Below, piece after piece: positions 34,938 to 42,364 of a DNA stretch of 46,389 bases; positions within the stretch are counted from its first letter, which is position 1, and the number at the start of each line of letters is the position of its first letter. The position numbers and the translations under genes were made by a program. The DNA comes from SKVJ01 sp964578745. GTDB taxonomy: Bacteria > Chloroflexota > Dehalococcoidia > GIF9 > AB-539-J10. The stretch lies in NCBI GenBank assembly GCA_964578745.1, contig CAZODZ010000006.1:1-46389 (forward strand). Reading direction: 5' to 3'. Below the pieces are notes generated by a model, which saw only the letters and a program-made list of their open reading frames with translations, was not told where the DNA came from and searched no databases.

Positions 34938-36068
34938 CTATTGCCCGTGCGCCACGGCCGAGCCGATGATGAGGCGCTGGACTTCTGAGACGACCTCGTA
35001 TATTTGCGTGACCTTTGCGTCCCGGTAGAGGCGCTCTATGTCAAGCTCCCTGCTGTAGCCGTAGGAGCCGTGTATCTGCATCGCCATGTCTACGACGTCG
35101 TTCGCCACCTGCGAGGTGAACAGCTTTGCTATGGAGGCGTCCTTTCCCGTGAGCTTGCCCAGGTCCTTGAGGTCGGCTGTCCTGTAGGTAAGCCAGCGCG
35201 CCGCCTCGGTTCGTGCGGCCATCTCGCCCAGCAGAGACTGTATGGTCGGCAGGTCTATCATCGGCTTGTCCTTGACGTTGCGGTTCCGCGCGTACTCGAT
35301 GGACATCCTCAGTGCACCCTTTGCCAGTCCGACCGCCTCCGCCGCGATGCCAAGCTGTCCCACGGCGATGGCGGTAAGCAGTACCTTGTAGCCCTGGCCG
35401 GGGGCGCCGAGCAGATGCGACCCGGGAACGCGCACGTGGTCGAGCCTGAGCGGGCATACGTCCTCCCCGCGCACACCCATCATGTCCAGTTCCTTCTCGA
35501 TGATGAAGCCTTCGCTCTTCGTCTCAACGAGGAAGGCGCTCACCTTTTCGCTCTCGTCTTTCGCGAAGATGACGGCGATCGATGCAGAAGGCGCGAGGGA
35601 TGCGAACGTCTTCTCGCCTGTGATGACATAAGAGTCTCCGTCGCGGTAGGCAGACGAGGTGATTGCACGGGGATCCGTGCCCGTCTGCCCTTCGGTGAAC
35701 GCGAACGTGCCGAGTGACTCTCCGGCCACGAGTTGCGGCAGGTAACGTTTCTTCAGCTCCTCGCTGCCGAAGCGGATGAGCGACTCCTGCGTTAATGCAT
35801 TGATGGCGATGATTGCGCCGACGGTGAGCGAGTAAGAGCAGATTTCCTCGACAGCCAAGGCGTACGCCTTGTATCCCATCGCAGTGCCGCCGTACTCCTC
35901 CGGCATGTGCAGGCCGAAGAGCCCAAGCCTGCCCATCTCCGGGACGAGGTCCGAAGGGAACCGGTTCTCCGCGTCTATCTGTCGCGCCCTTGGCGCGACG
36001 TTGTCCCGGGCGAATTTCTCCGCGGTTGCAATCACGTCGAGTTCGGCATCGTTGAAACTGAAGTCCAT
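34938..36068 (-). CDS. Acyl-CoA dehydrogenase
   Basis: A 376-residue flavoprotein of the acyl-CoA dehydrogenase family. It shows the N-terminal helix domain, GLHMPEEYGGTAMGYKAY, FAFTEGQTGTDP, EKTFAS, MGVRGEDVCPLRLD and the C-terminal IHGSYGYSRELDIERLYRDAKVTQIYE. The catalytic Glu of medium-chain enzymes is in IYE, but the usual following GT is VV. It would introduce or remove a double bond at C2-C3 of a CoA ester. Sitting between methyltransferase and activator genes in one operon, with a gap of 22 bases to the MttB gene, it may act on the acyl part of the demethylated substrate or on a crotonobetaine-like intermediate. Confidence 0.9.
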   Translation of the reverse strand: MDFSFNDAELDVIATAEKFARDNVAPRARQIDAENRFPSDLVPEMGRLGLFGLHMPEEYGGTAMGYKAYALAVEEICSYSLTVGAIIAINALTQESLIRFGSEELKKRYLPQLVAGESLGTFAFTEGQTGTDPRAITSSAYRDGDSYVITGEKTFASLAPSASIAVIFAKDESEKVSAFLVETKSEGFIIEKELDMMGVRGEDVCPLRLDHVRVPGSHLLGAPGQGYKVLLTAIAVGQLGIAAEAVGLAKGALRMSIEYARNRNVKDKPMIDLPTIQSLLGEMAARTEAARWLTYRTADLKDLGKLTGKDASIAKLFTSQVANDVVDMAMQIHGSYGYSRELDIERLYRDAKVTQIYEVVSEVQRLIIGSAVAHGQ

Positions 36069-36090
36069 CTGTATCTCCTTTGATTCCCTG

Positions 36091-37584
36091 TTATTCCTGT
36101 TTCAGCACAGCCCGGTACGCGCTCATTTCGTCACGCGATATCTGACCTTCGCGCTGATAGTACGCCCGGGCGTCTTCGAGGATGCGCTCCAGCGCGTCCT
36201 CCTGCGCGTCGCTGAGCCCGTCCGGCCTGTGCGTGGCGATTATCTCATCCATGCGCTCCCGTGCATAGTCGATGCAGCTCTTCCTGCCGCCCACGATCCA
36301 CTCCGGATACGTGAGCTTGTCAGATGCGGCGGGTATGTATTGCTCCTGCCTCCACCACTTGCGGGTATGCGCCCTGCTGAGGAAATGGCCCGGGATGGGA
36401 CCGACCTGGTTGATAAGGTCGATGGCAAGCGTTTCCTCAGTGATGTCTATGCCCTCGAGATAGCGCCCTACCATTCCCGCGATGTCGTCGTCGAGCACCG
36501 CCTGCAGCGGGTGATGGCTCAACTCGCCGTAGACGCCGCCGTGCAGCGGCCGGGAGCTGCCACCCGACAGTCCGGTGAAGATGGCGCGGAACGATTTCTC
36601 GTAGGCCGACTGGTAGTCCGGGCGCTTGGATCCGGGATAGCCGTCTGCGTTGTACGTCGGGATGCCGTAGCGCCGGAATACCTGGTTGAACGCAGAGATG
36701 TGCAGGCAGACGGCGACGTTGCCGAAGGCGGGCGCACCGGTGCTCATGTTCATCGGCATGGCGAAATCGAGCACCATGACGCGTGTGCCCGGACGGATGA
36801 CCTGCACCAGTACGACGCCCGCGATGACCTCCACGAGGTTGCTCACGAGGCTGCCCGCGAGCGTAGCCGGAGCGGAGGCGCCCATGACGGGAGCGCCGAC
36901 GATGCGGACGGCCATGCCCGCATCGGCCAGATTGAAGGCCGACTCCAGCGCGTCCTCGAAGTATGTGAGCGGAGGCGCTGCGGTGCACGTGCCGATTATT
37001 TCCATGTCGAGCGCCTGCGCTATCTGGATGGCGAACCTCTCCGAGCCGTGAGAATGGCCGACCACGACGCACTTCGACGAGTTGCGCACGCGTGCGGCGA
37101 GGCTCTCCAGCATGCCCATGCACGGCGGCACCCCCTGGAAGCCGAAATACGGCGTGTAGGTTGTGAAGAAGTGCAGGTTCGGCAGGTAGTCGAGCACCCT
37201 CACTGCATCCTGGTATTCCTTCTTTGTCGCCGGACGCGGCTCCCAGGTATCGAGGTCGACCGTCATCTGTCCGGGCGCCGGTGCGAAGTACAGCGTGTTG
37301 CCTCCCATCATCAGATTGTTTGCCGGGTTTCTCGCGCGCAGCGGGAAGCTGCTGGGGGCCCGCCGGATACACTCCTCGACGAGCGCCGGCGGCATACGCA
37401 CGCGGCGCGCTTCGTGGTCGACGGGACAGCCGGCCGATTCGAGCACTTTGAGCGACCTCTCGTGCTCCATGCGCACGCCAGTCGTCCAGAGGACCTGAAG
37501 CATGCCGCGGTGGAGCGACTCGATATCTTCCTCGCTGAGGATGTCCAGCGGCGGAAATGTTCGTACGAATCCTTTCATGGCCAT
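36091..37584 (-). CDS. MttB-superfamily methyltransferase, copy 1 (non-pyrrolysine)
   Basis: A 497-residue member of the trimethylamine methyltransferase (MttB) superfamily. Aligned landmarks shared with the two other copies include LDTWEPRPATKKEYQDAVRVLDYL, FGFQGVPPCMGMLESLAARVRNSSK, TGAPAFGN, SHHPLQAVLDDDIAGM and VGPIPGHFLSRAHTRKWW. The frame is uninterrupted, so there is no in-frame amber codon of the pyrrolysine enzyme. Known non-Pyl members demethylate glycine betaine, proline betaine, carnitine or butyrobetaine. The C-terminus lacks the NYPxE ending of copies 2 and 3, so this is the most divergent copy. Confidence 0.9.
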   Translation of the reverse strand: MAMKGFVRTFPPLDILSEEDIESLHRGMLQVLWTTGVRMEHERSLKVLESAGCPVDHEARRVRMPPALVEECIRRAPSSFPLRARNPANNLMMGGNTLYFAPAPGQMTVDLDTWEPRPATKKEYQDAVRVLDYLPNLHFFTTYTPYFGFQGVPPCMGMLESLAARVRNSSKCVVVGHSHGSERFAIQIAQALDMEIIGTCTAAPPLTYFEDALESAFNLADAGMAVRIVGAPVMGASAPATLAGSLVSNLVEVIAGVVLVQVIRPGTRVMVLDFAMPMNMSTGAPAFGNVAVCLHISAFNQVFRRYGIPTYNADGYPGSKRPDYQSAYEKSFRAIFTGLSGGSSRPLHGGVYGELSHHPLQAVLDDDIAGMVGRYLEGIDITEETLAIDLINQVGPIPGHFLSRAHTRKWWRQEQYIPAASDKLTYPEWIVGGRKSCIDYARERMDEIIATHRPDGLSDAQEDALERILEDARAYYQREGQISRDEMSAYRAVLKQE

Positions 37585-37626
37585 TGTGGTGTCCTCCGGC
37601 TGTTGATTTGTTGGGTGGACAGCGCG

Positions 37627-39135
37627 CTATTCGTACGGGTAGTTGGACGACTTCATGCTGTCGCGGTATACCGCCATTTCATTGCTGGAGATGAGCCCTT
37701 CTTTGCGGTAGCGCTCGCGCGCTTCCTCGAGTATCCGCTCTATCTCCTCCTCCTGACTGTCTGTGAGCGGCGGAGGTGAATGGCTGGCCAGTATGTCTTC
37801 CACACGCTCCCGCGCCAGTTCAATACAGCTCTTCCTGCCGCGCTGCACCCACTCGGGATACGTGAGCTTGTCGGCGGACGCGGGTACGAACTGCTCATGC
37901 CGCCACCACTCGCGCGTGTGCTTTCTGTTGAGGAAGTGGCCCGGGATAGGGCCGACCTGCTCGATAAGGTCAGCTGCCAGCGTCTCGCTGGTCACATCTA
38001 TGCCCTGCAGGAACCGCCCCACCATGCCGCAGATATCGTCGTCGAGCACTGCCTGCACCGGGTGGTGGGTCAGTTCCGCGGCGACACCGCCGTGGAGCAG
38101 TATGAAGTTTGCTCCGGAGAGTGCGAATATAGTCGTGCTTATGGCGCGCTCGTAGCCGGACTGGAAGTCGATGCGCTTGGATGCTGGCACCGCTGCTCCA
38201 TTGCACACGGGCACGCCGTAGCGTCGCCATATCTGGTTGAATGCCGCCGCGTGCAACGCGATGGCGATGTTCCCAAAGTCGGGCGCACCGGTGGCCATAT
38301 TCTGCGGAAACGTGAAGTCGTTGAGGAAGATGCGTGTGCCTGGCCTGTAGACCTGGAGCAGTACGATGGGCGCGATGAGATTGGCGCATGCCGATACGAG
38401 CGCCCCCGCGATCGTCGCGGGCGCCGTGCCGCCGTAGACCGCGCCCTCCGAGATGCGGACGGGGAACCCGGCGTCAGCGCCGTGAAGGGCGGCTCCTATG
38501 GCGTCGCTGTAGTATGTCAGTGGAGGCGACAGGAGACACGGGACGCACAGCTCTGCATCGACCGCCTGCGCCATGCGGATGCAGTACTCCTCGCTGCCTT
38601 TTGAGTAGCCCTCGGTGAGGAACTTGCCCGAGTTGCGTATCTTCCCCGCCATCGATTCGAGCAAAGCCATGCTCGGCGGCACGTCCTTGAACGCGAAGTA
38701 CGGCGTGTAGCTCCACAGTCCGTGTACCGAGTCCAGCGCGTCAAGCACCTTGACGCCGTCGTAGAATTCCTTGCGCGTCGGCTGCCGCGGTTCCCAGGTA
38801 TCGAGATCGATCGTGTGGTGACCGGGGAATGGTAGCATGTAGAGGTGATTGCCGCCGATCATGAGGCTGCGCCGTGGGTCGCGTGTCTTGACGTGGAATG
38901 TGCTCGGGCACTTCCTGAGCGCGTCCTCGACGAGGCCGGGAGGGTAACGGACGCGCCAGTCGTCGTAATCAACCTTGCAGCCGGCTCGCTCCAGTATCTC
39001 CAGCGCGCCGCGGTGTTCGATACGGGCGCCTGTCGTCCACAACACACGAAGAGTGCTGCGGTGTATCTCCTCGAGTTGCTCCTCCGCCAGTATCTGCAGC
39101 GGACGGAAATTGCGCGCATACCCTGTCAGTGCCAC
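37627..39135 (-). CDS. MttB-superfamily methyltransferase, copy 2 (non-pyrrolysine)
   Basis: A 502-residue MttB-family protein. It shows LDTWEPRQPTRKEFYDGVKVLDAL, ALLESMAGKIRNSGK, TGAPDFGNIAIALHAA, THHPVQAVLDDDICGM, VGPIPGHFLNRKHTREWW and the ending SSNYPYE. I chose GTG at 39135, which has GGGGAGG upstream and gives the N-terminus ALTGYARNFRPLQIL that aligns with copy 3. The 108-residue upstream extension lies inside copy 3 and is not real. No amber codon interrupts the frame. Key residues differ from copy 1 and 3 around the active-site barrel (ALSGANFILLHGG versus GISGGNTLLFHGS), so a different methylated substrate is plausible. Confidence 0.9.
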   Translation of the reverse strand: MALTGYARNFRPLQILAEEQLEEIHRSTLRVLWTTGARIEHRGALEILERAGCKVDYDDWRVRYPPGLVEDALRKCPSTFHVKTRDPRRSLMIGGNHLYMLPFPGHHTIDLDTWEPRQPTRKEFYDGVKVLDALDSVHGLWSYTPYFAFKDVPPSMALLESMAGKIRNSGKFLTEGYSKGSEEYCIRMAQAVDAELCVPCLLSPPLTYYSDAIGAALHGADAGFPVRISEGAVYGGTAPATIAGALVSACANLIAPIVLLQVYRPGTRIFLNDFTFPQNMATGAPDFGNIAIALHAAAFNQIWRRYGVPVCNGAAVPASKRIDFQSGYERAISTTIFALSGANFILLHGGVAAELTHHPVQAVLDDDICGMVGRFLQGIDVTSETLAADLIEQVGPIPGHFLNRKHTREWWRHEQFVPASADKLTYPEWVQRGRKSCIELARERVEDILASHSPPPLTDSQEEEIERILEEARERYRKEGLISSNEMAVYRDSMKSSNYPYE

Positions 39136-39176
39136 GTATCCTCCCCTGGTAGACCCGGATGCAGGCCGGGCCCCGG

Positions 39177-40688
39177 CTATTCGAACGGGTAATTGGGCGA
39201 CTTCATGCTGTTGCGGTACTGTCGCATCTCGTGCTCGCTGATGAGGCCGACTCTGCGATAGTGGGCACGTGCTTCCTCGAGGACGCGCTCGACCTCTTCC
39301 TCCTGCGAGGCGGTGAGAGGCTGCGGCTTGTGAGACGCGAGTATCTGCTCCATCCGGTCGCGTGCGTGATCGAGGCAGGTCTTCTTGCCGGACGTAAGCC
39401 ACTCGGGATAGGTGGTGCGGTCGGCCGACTGTGGCAGGAACTGCTCCTTCTTCCACCACTGGCGTGTGTGCTGTGCGGTGAGGAAGTGTCCTGGTACAGG
39501 ACCGACCTTCTCGATAAGGTCGAGCGCCAGCGAGTCGGTGTTGACGGTGACACCATCCATGAATCTTTGCACCATGCCGGCCATGTCGTCGTCAAGCACT
39601 GCCTGGAGCGGGTGGTGTGTCAGCTCACCGTATACGCTGCCGTGGAACAGGAGCGTGTTGCCGCCGGAGATGCCGGCGGTGAACACGCGCATCGCCTTCT
39701 CAACGGCGCACTGATAGTCCGGTATCTTCGAGTTCGGATATGCGGTTGTAAAGTCCATCGGCACACCGTAGTGCTGGAACATCTGTGCACTTGCGGCGTT
39801 GTGTACCGCGATCTCGATGGCGCCGAATGCAGGGGCACCGGTGGACATGTTCATGGGAGCGGTGAAGTCCTTGACGAGCACGCGTGTGCCCGGTCGGACG
39901 AGCTGAGCGAGACACAACCCGGCAATGACCTCGGCGTTGCCGGTGACGATGGCACCGGCGATGGAGGCTGGAGCGGTGCCGCCCATTACCTGCCCACCGA
40001 CGACGCGCAGGCAGAAGCCGGCTTCTACGGTGCGGAAGAGCGATTCAACCGCGTCGCGGAACAGCGCGAGTGGTGGAGCCCAGGCGCACGTGCCGAGTAT
40101 CTCGATGCCGACTGCCCTGGCCATCTCGATAGCGAACATCTCCGAATCGTTGGAAAACCCGATACACTGGAACTTGGTCGAATTCCTGATGCGCGCTGCG
40201 AGGCTCTCCAGCATCGCCATGCAGTCAGGCACTCCCTGGAAACCGAAGTAGGGGGTGTACGGAGAGAAGAAGTGCACCGTCGGAAGTGCGTCGAGCAACC
40301 TGACCGCGTCGTAGTTCTCCTTCCGGGTAGCCTCACGCGGCTCCCATGTTTCGGGATCGACTGTCTTGTGGCCCGGCGCGACCGCGAGACAGAGGTTGTT
40401 GCCGCCGAACATGAGAGTGCGGGATGGGTCGCGTGCTGGTGCTGCGAAGCTGCTAGGTGCGCGCCTGAGGCAGTCCTCCACGAGTGCGGGAGGGATCCGT
40501 ACACGCCAGTCGTCATAATCGACCCTGCAGCCATTCTGCTCGAATATCTTGAGAGCGCGTTCATGCTCTATGTGGACGCCGGTGCTCCAGAGGATCTGGA
40601 GCGTACCACGGTGAATCTCCTCGACCTGCTCCTCAGTGAGAAGCCTGAGGGGTGGGAAACGCCTGCTGAACCCTCTTGCGAACTCCAT
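39177..40688 (-). CDS. MttB-superfamily methyltransferase, copy 3 (non-pyrrolysine)
   Basis: A 503-residue MttB-family protein, starting MEFARGFSRRFPPLRLL and ending SPNYPFE. Landmarks are WEPREATRKENYDAVRLLDAL, TGAPAFGAIEIAVHN, THHPLQAVLDDDMAGM and VGPVPGHFLTAQHTRQWW. It is read directly after the corrinoid gene, with one base between stop and ATG, and is thus the copy most tightly coupled to that protein. No amber codon. All three copies are full-length, so three substrates (or three methylation states) feeding one corrinoid protein is the simplest reading. Confidence 0.9.
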   Translation of the reverse strand: MEFARGFSRRFPPLRLLTEEQVEEIHRGTLQILWSTGVHIEHERALKIFEQNGCRVDYDDWRVRIPPALVEDCLRRAPSSFAAPARDPSRTLMFGGNNLCLAVAPGHKTVDPETWEPREATRKENYDAVRLLDALPTVHFFSPYTPYFGFQGVPDCMAMLESLAARIRNSTKFQCIGFSNDSEMFAIEMARAVGIEILGTCAWAPPLALFRDAVESLFRTVEAGFCLRVVGGQVMGGTAPASIAGAIVTGNAEVIAGLCLAQLVRPGTRVLVKDFTAPMNMSTGAPAFGAIEIAVHNAASAQMFQHYGVPMDFTTAYPNSKIPDYQCAVEKAMRVFTAGISGGNTLLFHGSVYGELTHHPLQAVLDDDMAGMVQRFMDGVTVNTDSLALDLIEKVGPVPGHFLTAQHTRQWWKKEQFLPQSADRTTYPEWLTSGKKTCLDHARDRMEQILASHKPQPLTASQEEEVERVLEEARAHYRRVGLISEHEMRQYRNSMKSPNYPFE

Positions 40689-40689
40689 G

Positions 40690-41334
40690 TTATCTCCCTA
40701 CCAGCCGGCGTGCCAGCTTCGCCGCTCCGGGCGCCGTTGGATCGTAGCCGTCCGCTCCGATGGTGTCCGCGAACTGCTGTGTGATGGCGCCGCCGCCTAC
40801 CATTATCTTCACCGAGTCGCGTAGCCCTTCGGCCTGAAGCTGCTCGATGACTTTGCGTTGCTCGGGCGCGGTCATCGTCATCAGCGCGGACATGGCGAGA
40901 ATGTCCGGTTTATGCGTACGGACGGCCTCGACGAATTGCTCGGCGGTGACGTTGATGCCTGCATCATGGACGGTGAAGCCCTCGGCCTGGAGCAGAGTGG
41001 CGACCATCGTCTTGCCAATGGTGTGAATGTCGCCGTAGACTGTGCCGATAACGACTGTGCCCATGCTCTCACGCTGGGCACCGGTGCGTTTAATCTCGGC
41101 TTCGATAACGGGTGTCGCTGCTGTCATTGCGTCGGCCGCGCCGACCAGGTCGGGCAGGAACAGCTCCCCGCTGGAGAACCCATCTCCTACCTCACGTATC
41201 GCCTCGGTCATTGCCGCGAGAGCGTCCGTAGGTGATATGCCTGCCTCGATGGCTTTCTTCGCCCACATCTCGGACGCGTCCGGGTCGTAATCGAGAATGG
41301 CCCGCTTCAGGTTCCCGAGGATATCACTGCTCAT
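40690..41334 (-). CDS. Corrinoid (cobalamin-binding) methyl-carrier protein, MttC/MtbC type
   Basis: A 214-residue protein with an N-terminal helical cap (about 1-90) and a B12-binding domain (about 92-214). The lower-ligand motif GDIHTIG is at 101-107 with H104; SALMTMT and VGGGAIT complete the nucleotide loop. It carries the methyl group between the MttB enzymes and the methyltetrahydrofolate methyltransferase. It is the first gene of the operon, starting at ATG 41334 with AAGGAGG upstream, and is the only corrinoid protein in the window for all three MttB copies. Confidence 0.95.
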   Translation of the reverse strand: MSSDILGNLKRAILDYDPDASEMWAKKAIEAGISPTDALAAMTEAIREVGDGFSSGELFLPDLVGAADAMTAATPVIEAEIKRTGAQRESMGTVVIGTVYGDIHTIGKTMVATLLQAEGFTVHDAGINVTAEQFVEAVRTHKPDILAMSALMTMTAPEQRKVIEQLQAEGLRDSVKIMVGGGAITQQFADTIGADGYDPTAPGAAKLARRLVGR

Positions 41335-41378
41335 GATGAACTGCCCTCCTTAGCTTTGAAGAGGTGTGCCTGGATAAC

Positions 41379-41394
41379 AGTGTTAGTGAACACT
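41379..41394. promoter_or_regulatory. Palindrome over the start of the methyltransferase operon (candidate operator)
   Basis: AGTGTT-AGTG-AACACT, a perfect 6-bp inverted repeat with four central bases. The predicted transcription start of the operon (about 41392) falls inside it, which suits a repressor site that senses the substrate. Confidence 0.45.
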
Positions 41395-41398
41395 ATTG

Positions 41399-41427
41399 CC
41401 TCTAGTTGAAGAGTGCAGGGACGGCAA
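41399..41427 (-). promoter_or_regulatory. Candidate promoter of the corrinoid methyltransferase operon
   Basis: Minus strand TTGCCG (41427-41422), 17-base spacer, TAGAGG (41404-41399). The -35 equals that of the panB-type operon. Confidence 0.5.
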
Positions 41428-41489
41428 CGTGGCCATTTTAGGTGGTGAGCTGGGTATAATCAACCGGTGCGCGAACAGCATGGCAGTGG

Positions 41490-41519
41490 CTGACGTTGAG
41501 TGCGGCCATGATGTACAAT
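41490..41519 (+). promoter_or_regulatory. Candidate promoter of the ATP-grasp subunit gene
   Basis: CTGACG (41490-41495), 18-base spacer, TACAAT (41514-41519), start of transcription about 41526. A perfect TATAAT also lies at 41455-41460, but no good -35 precedes it. Confidence 0.4.
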
Positions 41520-41565
41520 TGGACGTCGCCTTCTGCAGGAGGGCGCATGGAAGGAGTACTGGCTT

Positions 41566-42246
41566 ATGGCACGAAGCAAGGTAGCGGACAGTCCACGGGT
41601 CCTTAATGAAGTCGAGTCCAAAGCGATGCTGAAGGCTGCGGGTATTCCTGTCGTTGAGACCAGGTTTGCCAGGACAAAGGCTGAAGCAGTTGCCGTCAGC
41701 AGGCAGATAGGGTTTCCTGTTGTGCTCAAGATAATGTCGCCCGACGTTGTTCATAAGAGTGACTCGGGAGGCGTAAAGCTGGGTGTCGAGACTGCTGCCG
41801 GTGTTGAAAGGGCCATCTCGGAGATGCGTGCCTCGGTGAAGGCGAAGCAGCCCGACGCGAAGATAGAGGGTGTCTCGGTTCAGGCAATGGCGCGCAAGGG
41901 CGTCGAGGTTATTATCGGCATGAGCAAGGACCCCCAGTTCGGGCCCGTTATCATGTTCGGCCTCGGTGGCGTGCTGGTGGAGCTGTTGAAGGACGTCTCA
42001 TTCCGCATCGTGCCTGTCCGGAAGGTCGATGCGGCTGAGATGATCCGTGAGATAAAGGGCTTTCCGATGCTGCAGGGATTCCGCGGCGCTGAGCCAGCTG
42101 ACCTGGATGCCCTTGAGGACCTGATAGTGAAAGTATCGGATTTCGTGGAGAAGAACCCGCAGGTCAAGGAACTTGACCTCAATCCCGTATTCGCCTACAG
42201 CGACGGCGCGGTCGCTGTGGACGCGCGGGTCGTCGTTGAAGGGTAG
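41566..42246 (+). CDS. ADP-forming acyl-CoA synthetase, beta (ATP-grasp) subunit
   Basis: A 226-residue ATP-grasp domain. It shows VLNEVESKAMLKAAGIPV, GFPVVLKIMSPDVVHKSDSGGVKLGV, QAMARKGVEVIIGMSKDPQFGPVIMFGLGG and the ending LDLNPVFAY. This is the beta half of acetyl-CoA synthetase (ADP-forming), which makes ATP from an acyl-CoA (or the reverse). The alpha half lies downstream on the opposite strand. GGAAGGAG precedes the ATG. The gene is divergent from the methyltransferase operon, which has been read from the same intergenic region. Confidence 0.9.
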   Translation: MARSKVADSPRVLNEVESKAMLKAAGIPVVETRFARTKAEAVAVSRQIGFPVVLKIMSPDVVHKSDSGGVKLGVETAAGVERAISEMRASVKAKQPDAKIEGVSVQAMARKGVEVIIGMSKDPQFGPVIMFGLGGVLVELLKDVSFRIVPVRKVDAAEMIREIKGFPMLQGFRGAEPADLDALEDLIVKVSDFVEKNPQVKELDLNPVFAYSDGAVAVDARVVVEG

Positions 42247-42271
42247 ATAGCTTCCGTCAGGCGTTCCGTAT

Positions 42272-42299
42272 ACGGCCCGCCGGTTAAGAGGCGGGCCGT
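42272..42299. terminator. Bidirectional terminator between the two synthetase subunits
   Basis: ACGGCCCGCC (42272-42281) pairs perfectly with GGCGGGCCGT (42290-42299) around an eight-base loop; TTTCC begins at the last stem base. It separates two convergent genes. Confidence 0.75.
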
Positions 42300-42364
42300 T
42301 TCCTGTGTACTGAATTGAATCAGAATCCCCGCTGTCGCGAAGGCGTGGTCGCTGTCCGCAGTGC

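Noticed and set aside
35869..37779. 636-codon open frame on the plus strand
   Set aside because: It lies antisense to the acyl-CoA dehydrogenase and MttB copy 1, whose proteins are clearly recognisable; the plus-strand product has no family pattern and is rich in Arg/His, as GC-rich shadow frames are.
39136..39459. 108-codon N-terminal extension of MttB copy 2
   Set aside because: It overlaps the end of MttB copy 3 and does not align; GTG 39135 has its own ribosome-binding site.
36091..40688. Pyrrolysine-type MttB enzymes
   Set aside because: All three frames run full length without an in-frame TAG, and no pyl genes are in the window.
39159..40784. 541-codon open frame on the plus strand
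   Set aside because: Antisense shadow of MttB copy 3 and the corrinoid gene end; no recognisable domains.
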